A stretch of 64,000 nt of DNA from Cucumis sativus (taxonomy: Eukaryota > Streptophyta > Magnoliopsida > Cucurbitales > Cucurbitaceae). The stretch covers positions 12,524,001 through 12,588,000 of the forward strand of contig NC_026660.2 in NCBI RefSeq assembly GCF_000004075.3, written 5' to 3'. A program made the translations under genes and the position numbers. Shown one piece after another: positions 48,725 through 61,723 of the stretch (position 1 is the stretch's first letter; each line of letters opens with the position of its first letter). Below the pieces are notes generated by a model, which saw only the letters and a list, made by a program, of their open reading frames with translations, was not told where the DNA came from and ran no database searches.

Positions 48725-51072
48725 TTATGTATAATCAGGGGAAACAGCACGAGCACTACGATGAGTATTGGCATCGTCAGCACTACGTCTGCGAGCCAGG
48801 CGGTTTTGTTTTGAATTTCTGTTGATATTAATGGATGTTGGATCTTGCAGCTGTTCTAGTTCTTTTACAAGCTCGTGCATGCTTGGTCTACACTTCGGCT
48901 CAATGGACAGGCATTGCAGTGTCAGACTCGATAGCTTATAGGCTGCATCCAATGAGTATTGGCCTTCGAGACGGTTGTCAATTATTCGAGCAGTCTTCCG
49001 TTGGTTTGCAAGGTGGGGTCTTGCCCATTCGATTAGGTTGTGTTCTCTAAATGGTCGATTTTTGTCAACGGCTCTTCTTCCGGATAATATTTCCAATAGA
49101 ATGACTCCAAAACTATAAACATCACTTGATGTGGTTGCCTGACCTACAGTAAGTGAAAGGCCAAAGTGATCAACATAAGGTAATTAATAGAATCCTTGTT
49201 TGGTCGAAAGAATATAACAAGCTAAGTTAACCAGCATGAGTTGGCCTCGTGATAAGAAGGTCATGGGTTCAATACATGGTGGCCAACTACCTAAGAATTT
49301 TCTTACAAGTTTTCTTGACACCAAATGTTGTAGGGTAATGTGGGTTGTCCCGTGAGATTTGAGATTAGTCGAGGTGTGCAAACATTAGTAATTGGGGGAA
49401 GGAGAAAGTTAGATATTGATTTAGTTGGTTTAGGACTTGAGTGATCTAAAGAAAGGGAAGGTCCAAATTACTTGGTTTATCTGGTGGCTCTGTTATAGAT
49501 TCGATCAAAATATTACCTGCGACAAGATATTCTGGAGCTGCATACGAGGTACTCGGAGTCCTGATAGAGATGTTATTTTTGCTGCCCGTTGCTCCTGTGT
49601 CTTTGGAAAACCCAAGATCAGAGAGTTTGGCATTGTAATCCTGAGGATAAAAGAAATCGTGGCTTGACGTCCATCTTACAGAAAAGTAAACAAATAACTG
49701 AAGGAGCTAGATCCCTTCCATGATGCCATTTTTACCATAGCCACAAAGCTTTATTTTCACCAAGGAGTAAAGGACTTACAGAATCAAGCAAAATATTTGA
49801 AGTCCTCAAGTCACGGTAGATCACTTTTCTTTCATCACTGTGGAGAAAGGCGAGCCCTTTTGCAGCACCAAGTGCAACCTTCAAACGGAGGCCCCAAGAA
49901 AGAGGTTGAAAATAGGAACCCCCTGCAATGACCAACTTCAGTCTCGATCACTAAATATTTTTAAATGTTCTTATTGAATTGCGTCGAAGGATAGAGCAAA
50001 CTCACGAAGGAACAGATGATTTTCTAAACTTCCTCGAGGCATGAATTCAGATACGAGGAGCCGTTGCTCATCGTCTATGCAATAGCCAATCAATTTCACA
50101 AGGTGAGAATGAACAAGTTGGCCCAGAAGATTCACTTCAGCCTAATTGATAAAAGAAACATGAGTGTATCTGTGCAGCATAGAATGACAAATTTGTTTAA
50201 CAAATAAGTCACTATAGTACACAGCCATCTGATGCTAAGAGAGGTCAATATGAGTAGAAAAAGACAAAGAAATCAGGTATGATAATGAGACATCTCTGCA
50301 ATTAATCTCAAAGAGATGACTCACAAACCACTCTCTGTGATCTTGAGAGCTCTCTTGGTTAAGCCTTTTGACAGCAATACTCATTCCAGTTCCAGGCTTG
50401 GTAGCAGTAAATGAATGCTCATCAATCCAGCCCTTGAAAACTGAACCAGAACCAGGTTCTCCCAGAACACTATCAGGACAAAAGTTCCGTGTTGCCTCTT
50501 TTAGCTCTTCATAAGAGAAGCTCTTCAAATTGGACTGAGAGATTTCACCCTCGCTCCGAGGGGCTGGCAGCACCGAAGCCAATGAGAATTTGCTACTTGC
50601 ACTACCATTATCCTTTCCATTATTGCTATCACTATCATCTTTTGAATTCTTCACCCCTGCACAAACAAATACACGCCCTGTAATGAACTAATGGCCATTC
50701 ACTTGACTCAAAAGCCTCAATAGTTTACGTTTAAATCAGAGGCGAGACTACTTCCGTAGTTCCGTTCAATCAAAGATAATAATTCTGGAAATTCATAAAA
50801 GAAAGAACTCGTGCACATTGTAAGATCGATATCAAAAGGCAGGTTTATAAAGGGCATTCCTCCACCCCTTCTTCAGACTTGAAACTAACTTGCTGAAAGC
50901 AGAACTTCAGTAAATAAATAAGAAATCTAAAAATAATTGGGAAATGACAAAAAAAAGAAGAAAAAACCCAAAAACTTCCACCATACTGTCTCATTAGCAA
51001 GAAAGTAAGCCTTGTAATACCTGTATTATCATCACTTTCAGATATAGGTTTTGCACTTAAGCAGATGCCCAT
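48725..51072 (-). CDS. Diverged APK1A-like RLCK-VII copy, possible pseudokinase
   Basis: Six exons (51072-51021, 50656-50325, 50141-50006, 49922-49780, 49640-49517, 49143-48725) give an uninterrupted 401-residue protein. MGICLSA keeps the myristoylation/palmitoylation signal. Exons 1 and 3-5 match the gene at 40443-42609 in length (52, 136, 143, 124) and every phase is the same, so the two arose by duplication. Kinase motifs are altered: the glycine loop is GEPGSGSV instead of GEGGFGSV, the catalytic loop is [10 protein letters not shown] (Lys replaced by Arg), DFG is DLG in SDLGFSKD, and the activation segment is rebuilt as [15 protein letters not shown], lacking MGTYGY. ATP-site Lys (IAVKRL), alphaC Glu and catalytic Asp remain. 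It may be a weak kinase or a membrane-bound pseudokinase. The open frame argues against a dead gene. Confidence 0.88.
49231..49384 (+). mobile_element. SINE-like insertion (Au-SINE type) in kinase intron 5
   Basis: Inside the intron 49144-49516, and opposite to the gene, is a tRNA-like head: an A-box-like AGTTGGCCTCGTG near 49239 and a B-box-like GGGTTCAATAC at 49265-49275. It is followed by a tail TGGGTTGTCCCGTGAGATTT and ATTAGTCGAGGTGTGCAAAC. The tail closely recalls the 3' part of plant Au SINEs (…GTGAGATTAGTCGAGGTGCGCG…). Target-site duplications and exact ends could not be settled. Family assignment is from memory. Confidence 0.6.
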
Positions 51073-53488
51073 CAGAAGTCAGTGAACAGGTCTCTCCCAC
51101 CTTCAAAGCTTTCATGCTGATTCCACCAAAAAGAGGAAGAACATGAACAAGCTAATAAGCTTGAAACCAACATTCCATCAATGAAATGAAGCAGATTTAC
51201 ATAAAAAAAAGTCCATAAAAAAAAAAAGGCAAAAAAACTCGCCAAACAACTAACCACTTTTTATTGTCTCAGCAACCCACATAATTGGTCACCATATACA
51301 GAAAAGCCTTCTAGTTAGATCCTCGTTTATCTCCAGCAGAAGACTAAACTGTTAAGAAATAAGCAAAACCCAAAAGCTGCTTCTAAATTTCCCCTGTTAA
51401 ATTGGCAAAAATATAGAAATGGGAAGAAGGGTAGGACAGCCCCCAGTGGACAGGGGGGTTGGGAAGTTTCGTCTTAATGGCAAGAATATTGGTCCCCTCT
51501 TTCTGTCATTTCAGTAAGAGGATAAGGCCATGAAAAGGCTCCTATTGTAATCTGAGAGACGTTTAATTTCAGACTGTTCAAAGAATCCCTAATGGTGAAA
51601 AACAAGATTGCTGACGATAAATTGGCATCGAATGATCAACACGAAACCAAACAAAAACTTGGCTAAGCAATGGGATTGGATAGGCATTCCGCTTTTGACT
51701 TTTCTATCATTGGATTGAACTCGAAGGAAATGCCTCGATCATGGGAACTTGTTTTCAAGCTAAGGTCCACATGTACGTCCCAATCAAGCGGGCAGAAACC
51801 ACCATTTCAATGGAGGGGAGCGGAGGAAAGGAATCAAGAATTAAAGGGACGGCTCTCTGTCGGCGGCTCAAAACTCTCCGGCGAGCGAGCCGTCAATCGA
51901 CTGGCAAGTGGCAAAGGTCAAGTTGCGATAGCCGCTCTGTTGACTTGAAAATAGGACACACCTTTTCCGTACAGTTTCTTTTAGGGATTCAATCATTTTA
52001 TTAAAATACATATTTTCAAGTGTCACGATTTTGATTGAATTTTATAATATTGTTGATGACCATGCTAAAAATATTTTCTTTTCCCCTTTTGTTCGAGTTG
52101 ATTTTTTTAAGCCAAGAATAATGATCCATATATATCTACTATCTTAATCGCAATGGCTAGGGATAATAATTATGTACATGGCAACAATTTTAAAAAATTA
52201 TACATGTAGCAATGTTTATTAGTAATAGACTATATTCGTCGACTTTAGAAGTGTTATCAATGTTGATAGACTTCACTATATTTTCAAAACTTTTAAAACG
52301 TTGCTATATGTACTAATATTTTGATTCTAATTGCTATATTTGCAACTATCCTCATCAATTATCATTAAGTTATGTTCTTATTAGCGTACGGTAGGTTTGC
52401 CTGAAGCAAGGCTCCAAAATTCTTCATACTAATATAGTCATCACTTGGCTCGACAATAGACTGATATGAATGCTTCTACACTGGTTAGTCGTATTGTCAT
52501 ATTTGAATGAAAGGAGTGTCCAAGGCTCCCGTGTGAATTTTCTACACCCTCAATGTAGGTTTGTTTTTTTGTATGATCTATATGGAAATTGAAAATCCAA
52601 CCTCAATGAAAAAAATTGTGAATAAGTGTGTGTATAAAAGCAACAAACCTAAACAGATAAGATATCATAATTCACTAATAGAAAAGTGATCTTAAATGGA
52701 AAACTTTAGGTCAGGGAAGACAATTTTAAGTTTAGAAGGTTAACGCATGAAACTCTATGTTGTTTGGTAGTGTATAATCGTTGGGTAATCAGTGCTAATC
52801 AGTATAGGATTATTGAAGTAAGGAAAATGACTTCAATAGACAGCAGAATATTGCTGAATATTCTTTTATCCATCTTTGGAAAAGACGTTTTGAATAAACT
52901 TATGACATTATTCCAATTTATGGACGTGATTCTTTCAATTAATTGCCATAATAAATTAATAACGGTGGACCATTTTCATAATTAGAATTAGTCAACTTCT
53001 AAAATTAAAATTAGAAGTAAAGTAGTTTACAATTTTAGTGGTTGGGATTCCTCTGACCAAAATTAAAATTAAAATATTTTTGGAAAGTAAAATTGAATTA
53101 AAATATTAATAAATTGATTGATTACTTCTGCACTTTGCAAAAAAAGTTACTAAAGTATTCCTATTACCTTTGATATTTATTTCTCATCTGTTCCTGCTGC
53201 TTGACATTGAAAAAAAAAAAAAAGTAACCTCAAGAATCTGGTCATTTTTATAGATCTGAAAAATTGTTCTCAAATTGTGGATTATCACTCATGTGTTCTG
53301 AGTATCCACAACAAAATTTCCTTATTTCAAGAGCATGAAAAGAAATCAATTTCCAAACAGGAACTTCAAATTTCTCAAGCAAACAATGCTTCTCTTACAT
53401 AACTAGTGAGTACCTCAAATTAGTTTAACAAAAATAGAAGAACCATTATTTATGTCTCGCCCTTGTCAAGATGTTTGAGCTGTTTTCT
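51073..53488. other. Kinase leader region and gene-free interval
   Basis: The segment to about 51950 is the upstream leader and promoter of the diverged kinase; a GC-richer block at 51800-51940 probably marks its transcription start. Further right is AT-rich DNA holding the MITE-like inverted repeat at 52173-52314. No other coding signal was seen; frames at 51670-51948 and 52764-52985 match nothing. Confidence 0.5.
52173..52314. repeat. MITE-like inverted repeat, family shared with about 12900-13050
   Basis: The left arm TGTACATGGCAACAATTTTA and the right arm TAAAACGTTGCTATATGTAC are imperfect reverse complements about 90 bases apart. The interior includes TTTATTAGTAATAGACTATA. A nearly identical 21-base string occurs at 12973-12993, in a similar AT-rich context within a RAB5IF-like intron. 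No target-site duplication was established. Confidence 0.5.
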
Positions 53489-55861
<2,373 letters not shown>

Positions 55862-55988
55862 TTTCCCTCGGATTTCTGGGAGCAGTGAGCACGAAGACGA
55901 CAAAGTTAAAAACCCCGAAGTTGACGATAATAATTTCAAAATGTGAGAACCGAAGACCAAGAAATCCTATATCCACACACACCTCCTC

Positions 55989-56057
55989 AGCCCAGCCCGT
56001 TAAGCCCAAAACTCACTTTCAAGCCCAGCTCAGTTGTGCCTATTTGGGCCAAGCCCA
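55989..56057 (-). promoter_or_regulatory. Cluster of five site II (TGGGCY) elements upstream of TPI
   Basis: TGGGCT on the minus strand occurs at 55994-55989, 56008-56003, 56027-56022 and 56057-56052. One TGGGCC on the plus strand is at 56045-56050. They lie 128-196 bases before the TPI start codon. Such clusters bind TCP factors in promoters of plant housekeeping genes. The motifs are seen directly; function is inferred. Confidence 0.65.
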
Positions 56058-56702
56058 GACCATTGGCTGAATATTTGGAGATGACGGTCAAAATATTAAG
56101 AATTTGGTTACAGATTTTTTTTTAATTTCTTTTACCCCTTTATACTTTTTAACTAGGATAATAAGTGCTTTTAGATACAATGTATTTGTCAAATAACACA
56201 TAAATCACAAATACAACGTGTTTGCAAACTTTTTGAAAAATATTAACTAATTTGGATTAACAAAATTTCTCCAATACCTCCTAAGTATATGTCTATAATT
56301 TATAACAAATTTAAATTTTTAGTATTTAAATCAAATTAATTAATATTTATTTATTTAATTCATGTTTAATAAAGATTTTCCCTATAAAATTACTAAACAT
56401 TTTCAACTGTTCCTCATTCATTAGATTTCATGATATTTTAAATTCAAATATTATGAAATTTAATCCCTAAAACAATGATAATCACTGCTTCGTTATTTTC
56501 ATACGATAATACATAGTATTTCTAGTTAATAAAAAATTGGTTATGAGAATTTCAACCATTCCTAAATCATTGTATTTCATAATATTTTGATTTCAAATAT
56601 TACATCATATTGTTAATGGCAAACATAAACTAAGCATTTCGTATTATTTATATTTCAAGTTATTTAAAGAAAATTATCAGATAATACATAGTACGTATGA
56701 TT
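56058..56702. other. Gene-free AT-rich interval
   Basis: TPI upstream DNA and AT-rich intergenic sequence. Nothing further recognised. Confidence 0.5.
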
Positions 56703-57844
56703 TGTTGGAATTTTTTGTCCTAAAACTCGTAGTTTGTAAATCATATTCTGTTTAATAAAGTTGTTATTGAGAAATTAAATATTATAATCTTAAATCCAAT
56801 AAATCAAGTTCCAAGGCTATTTTTTGAATAAACTTGAACTTTATGTGTAAACATAAACGTGGATCAAGTTCGAGTATATAGCCTAAATAGTCTATAGTAT
56901 ATGAAATAAAGGTTGGGCGCCTTATTTAGAGAAACTATGGATGCGGCCCACTTTGTAGTACAAACGAGGTGATCCTAATCGTTCATGTAGAGACATGAAA
57001 GTGGGGGCATCCTATGTAAAATGTTTACATAAGACTGAACCATGAATTAGTCATTTTTACGTTATAACACCGTTTACTGTTTAAAACTGACTATCTCAAT
57101 TATTGATGACCTAGGTAACTTAGTCTTAATCCTGAGTTAACTATGAACTCCTGTTCACACGAGATTATCCTTAGATCTGCATAGGTGAGGGCAGCTCATC
57201 AGCGTTGGCCCAATAAGCCTCCCATTTCAGGGGTAAGATCGGGTGGATAGCTGGGAACATAGGGTACAAGATGGAATTCACTCCTACCCGCTTTAGGGTT
57301 AGTAGATAGGTTGCTCTCTTAAGCACTGAATCCAAGTCTTGAACAAGGGGCCCCACCCTCTCATTGGCCCGAGAGGGATTAAGTTTATAGGTTGAACCTT
57401 AAACCAATTGTTCAATAGTGGATTAGTGGGACTTAAGGAGCAAGATGTAATCTTGGGGGTAAAACGGTATTTTGACCCAGCCAAGGTTACGAGCAACCTG
57501 TGAAGGATTAACTTACTGATTATGGTTTTATCAAATGGACACAAATATATCTATAGTGAGGGGAGTGCAACTACGGGACTTTAGTGGAATGACCCGTTAG
57601 TTAACGAATGTTGATTAACTCGGTTTAAAAGAGTTTAGCTAGTTAATCTTGAATCGTTGGAGCCCATGATCTATAGGTCCATTAGGTTCCTCTGCTAGCT
57701 CATATGGATTAAACTTAGAACAGTGTGATGAAATAAGTCGAATTGTTCGAATTGGGAGAAGAAAGGGAAACCGACAAATATAGTGATATAGTCGTCGATC
57801 TTCTAATTAGAAATAGAGCTTTATGTTTTACATACTATAAGTAT

Positions 57845-58091
57845 GAATGCGGATTCATACTAAGAAGCTCGGAATTGATGGAATTGGTCAAAAATAGTAA
57901 AAAGTCAAAATGTTGACTTTTGACTTTGAAAAGTCAAACTTTGACCGGCCTTATATTCAAATGTGATTTGAATTTTGGAAAAATGAATGCGGATTCATGC
58001 TCGGGAGGTTGGAATTAGTCAAGACGGACAAAATGGTAAAAAGTCAAAATATTGACTTTTGACTTAGAAAAGTCAAAGTTTGACTTTTGAC
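57845..58091. repeat. Imperfect direct duplication inside the LTR-like element
   Basis: Two copies, 57845-57956 and 57984-58091, share GAATGCGGATTCAT, a GG.ATTGGTCA/GGAATTAGTCA block, then TAAAAAGTCAAAATRTTGAC and TTTTGACTT..AAAAGTCAAA. The GTCAAA/TTTGAC blocks are mutually complementary, so each copy can also fold back. Confidence 0.75.
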
Positions 58092-58140
58092 TAGAAATAT
58101 CTAATGACCATTTTACCCTTGGACTAAGTTAGTGGGAAAA

Positions 58141-58241
58141 TCCAACATTTTGTTGGATAATCCCACTAACTCTTAGTGGGATATGTGGCTATATGAGATA
58201 TAGACACCTAGCCCACTAAGTTCCACTAATTGTTAGTGGAA
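58141..58241. repeat. Three consecutive perfect hairpins
   Basis: The arms are TCCAACA/TGTTGGA (58141-58157, loop TTT), TCCCACTAA/TTAGTGGGA (58161-58181, loop CTC) and TTCCACTAA/TTAGTGGAA (58221-58241, loop TTG). All have three-base loops. The second and third share nearly the same arms, and a further CCCACTAAG lies at 58212-58220. Confidence 0.85.
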
Positions 58242-58636
58242 TATTAGGTGTTGAGATTTGGCAATTGAATTGCATGCATTTTTGCATGTAATTAGGCTAT
58301 AAATAGAGGTGTTTTCAAATGTTGAAGGACTTTTGCCTCTTTTATCATTTTCATCATCTCAACAAAAGAAAAAAGAAAGCTTCCAATCTCATTTTATCTC
58401 CATTACTTTCTACACCAAAATTGGGTCCCACAACCCGGTTCTTTGTCTAGAGGATAGCAGTTGAGTACTAGTGGTGGTCTCGGGTAGAATTGGTAAGAAG
58501 ACATCAAACATTTTGAAAGCTTCAAAGGTAATACTTCTTAAAACCCTAATTTGATTAGTTTATGGTTACATGTTAATTGTGGCAATTATGGTAGAAATTC
58601 GATTCTTTTTCCACTGTGCATGACTTAGTTCTATCA

Positions 58637-59340
58637 TATATTTAGTTATTACATATATACTAGTGCATAATACATATATTATTTCATATATACTCAACCA
58701 TTTTTTTCATATAATTTCCTTGATCTTCAATTATTCCGTCAAAGTTCCTACATCGCAAACATATTAAGTTTTCCTCAACATTACATATACCAAATAACAA
58801 CTAAAATATACATCGTACCGTAAAATATATGAAAAACAATGTAAAACGAAAGAAATAGTTGATGAAGAGAGAAATTAGAAAGTGAGAGATGTCCGGAGGA
58901 AATAATTTTTTAACAAGATTACTAAAAGAAAAATAATTAATTGAATTTTTTTAATATAATATTACTTTTTTTTTATTTTTTAAAAATATTATTAATAATA
59001 AATATGAGTAAATTGATGATTTGGACCCAATAAGTTCCATTAACGAAAGATGTAAATCCATTGGAAAATAAAAAATACGCATGCCGAATGAAATGGTTGT
59101 TGCTATCTGTTACAATAACGAATCATTGGTTTAACTGAATAACTAAATAAAATAGATAGACCCCTCTCTTCAAAATATTAGTCAAACATTTTTTAAAATT
59201 TTATAGTATAGTACAAGATTTTAGGTCATCCCATTAAAAAATCCAATATTTATTTATTTTTGGATTGGATTAAAGATTGTAAAATGTGAATATCATAAAT
59301 ATTACTTATTTTATTTGGCATTTTAAAAAAGTGAATAAAT
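58637..59340. other. AT-rich interval before CXIP4
   Basis: Intergenic, AT-rich. It leads into the CXIP4 promoter; no other signal was seen. Confidence 0.5.
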
Positions 59341-59359
59341 TACGGAAGAACAAAAGGGA

Positions 59360-61723
59360 AGGTTTTCAACTTTCCTTACGTCTCTCGAAACTACCAGCGT
59401 CAGAACTCACAAAACCCTTTGATTTTCCGATTGGAAGGCTCAAGGCTCTTCTTCGTCTCCGCCCTTCTCCGACGGCCACCGCACGCCTAATCTAAGGTCT
59501 AACCTTTGCGGTCGGTCATTCGTCACTGTCGTACTAGAAATCCGATCTGGAATTGGAACTAGGGCTTAATTGGGGAAATTTGTTCGGTCTGCAAACTATA
59601 GGTAATTTCATCGATTTCTACTTTTTTTTTTAAAATTTTTTTATTGAAGGGCATGTTTTTTGTTTTTTCTTTCTGTTGCCTTTTTTGAATGATTTATCCC
59701 GACGGAAAGGAGTAGAGAAACTCTAGCCTCCAGGCTTAACTCTTGTGGTTCAAATTAGGGCAAAGGGGGAAAAGAAACGTAGACGAATAATCTGGAAATT
59801 ATTTCTCTTTACTAGTCGAAAATTATCAAGATATTGTGATTATAGAACTTAAGTAGCCATAAGTTGTATTCTTGTCATGGTAATTTACAGGGAAATTGCG
59901 AGAGAAAAAGGAAAACATTAGAGGAATACCCAGGATAGGATTTTGTGTTTGCAATTTCATCTTGGTTGTATGATCCCACGTGACTTGTATTTTGTGGTTT
60001 TAATAGTTCTATGCTTTTTTTTTTCTTTTTTCTTTTGAAACTTTTATCGTACTTTTAGCATTGATGGACTTAGACCTCCTTTGTTTTTGTGGAAGAATCG
60101 AATTTCTTACCTCATTGTCCACCAGTGATACAAATCTTGTGTTAGTTGAGCCATATTGGCTTAACCTCTTAACTTTTATTATTTTTAGCATTAAGAATTA
60201 TGGTTTATCGTATGCTACTTAAAATAATTGGCAAGCACTTCCTTTGAGGTGAAACGGTGGATCACTTATCTTATAATTTTGATACTATAAAAAGGAAAAT
60301 TGTTAAAACCACTTACACTTGAAGCATCATGGTAGTTGCAATTACACCCTCAAATCAAAGTTGTTAAGTCGCAAAATGAAACCTGTATTTAAATTGAATA
60401 TAACACATGCATAAATATAAACACGAAAGCTTTAAAAAGAAAGCCTTCAAATAAAAAATATAAAAATTAGGAGGCAATGATTCTGTTATATAATGGAATG
60501 TGTTCTTGTTGAAATAGAAGAAGACAATGGTATAAAATAAATATGCAATCTTTATTTAGAAAGAAGGGAATGAGTCAATTTTATTTCTGTTAAATTAAAG
60601 AAAGAAAAACATAATGAAATGAGTGACCTGCCATCAATATCTTCAAATGATAATGAAAACAATTGTTTTTATACTTTGAAAAGATTATATACTTTTTTCC
60701 CCTTAAAAGTGCAAAAATAAAATGACCCATCTGGCAGTTCCTACCTCCTATCGTTTAGGGTTTTCTTTTCACATTTCCAAAGTCGAAAATCAGACCAGCA
60801 CGTTGAAGTGGAGAAGGATAATTCCAGTTTGGCGACGGCAAGCAAGACTTTCTTCTCCCGCTTGGTGTGTTGCTATAACAAGATACATGCTACTTGCGAT
60901 TGAAAACGTGTTAAATCATTTTGCACAATTTTTGACATGGATCATTAGCATTTTTAACAACCTTTAACAACTTTGAAGTAAAATTTTGAATCGTAAACTT
61001 CTATAAAGGTTAAAATTGGACCCTCAAGCCTCCCTGATTTCATTATCAACTCTCACTCTCGACTTTTCTTACGTGTGAGGTGTGTAAATTTAAATTCTTA
61101 ACTTTGAGTTAAGGGTTTTGTGAGTCGAAGAAGGAATTGGGTTCTGTTGTACATGAGGATATGGGTCTTTTGTTTTGTTTTGTTTCTAGGTTCTGATCTT
61201 CAACTTTCTTACTTTGGTGATTGAGAAGACAAAGGAATTTGGTTACATTATGATTGATATGTGAGGTTATGGAATTTGGTTCTGTCCTAGGATTAATATT
61301 TTGTGTATTTTGTGCTATGTGATCTAGGTTTTTAGTTTCTGAAGGTGTATAATCGAAAGATCTATACCTAGTCAGTTTTCTTTTTGTAGTTAGGTTTAGT
61401 TTTGTGACTTGGATCATTTTTGTTGCCTTAATGTTGAAGCTGGTGTTATTATAATACTTGTTTTATGGTTTAAGTTGTTTTTTAGGGTTAAAAAAAATAA
61501 TGTTTGCCTTCGTTTGAATTTGGCTTATATTGGCTACTTGTAGCATTTGGTTGGAAGCTTTAGTTTGCTGTTTTTTCATTAACGAAGAGTAAAATTCTAG
61601 TTTTGTGTTAATAACTTTGTTGTACTTCTGTCATTCTATGTAGTAATTTTTCTTCCCCTTTACAGGCATTTAACCTTCCAGCAGCTTTCGTTTCTCAAGT
61701 GTTTTGATCCTTAAGCTTTCAAG
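59360..61723 (+). other. CXIP4: CXIP4 5'UTR exon and 2-kb leader intron
   Basis: A C/T-rich, GC-richer leader exon starts around 59360 and ends at 59601 (TATAG|GTAATTT). The intron runs to an acceptor at 61665 (CTTTACAG|GCATTT), and the second leader segment reaches the start codon at 61724. The 2.06-kb intron is AT-rich; frames inside it (60009-60191, 60722-60967, 61109-61417) resemble no proteins. Leader introns in plant housekeeping genes often raise expression; that is inference here. Transcription start is approximate. Confidence 0.6.

Larger units (their letters stand above)
56703..58636 (+). mobile_element. LTR-like repeat, probable solo LTR or LTR fragment
   Basis: The segment begins TGTTGGAATTTTTTG, a usual LTR start, and is less AT-rich than its flanks. 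Late in it, CTATAAATAGA (TATAAATA at 58298-58305) precedes a transcript-like stretch, as at a U3/R border. It has no long coding frame. The text around 57650-57700 (GGAGCCCATGATCTATAGG, then TCCATTAGG) recalls plant retrotransposon LTRs I have seen. Inside are an imperfect direct duplication (57845-57956 and 57984-58091, both starting GAATGCGGATTCAT with many GTCAAA/TTGAC motifs) and three perfect hairpins (58141-58241). The right end is uncertain (a CA near 58636) and I found no 5-bp target duplication, so the limits and the LTR label are provisional. Confidence 0.5.

Noticed and set aside
56703-58636. Intact autonomous retrotransposon
   Set aside because: No gag, protease, integrase or reverse transcriptase motifs in any frame and no second LTR in the window.
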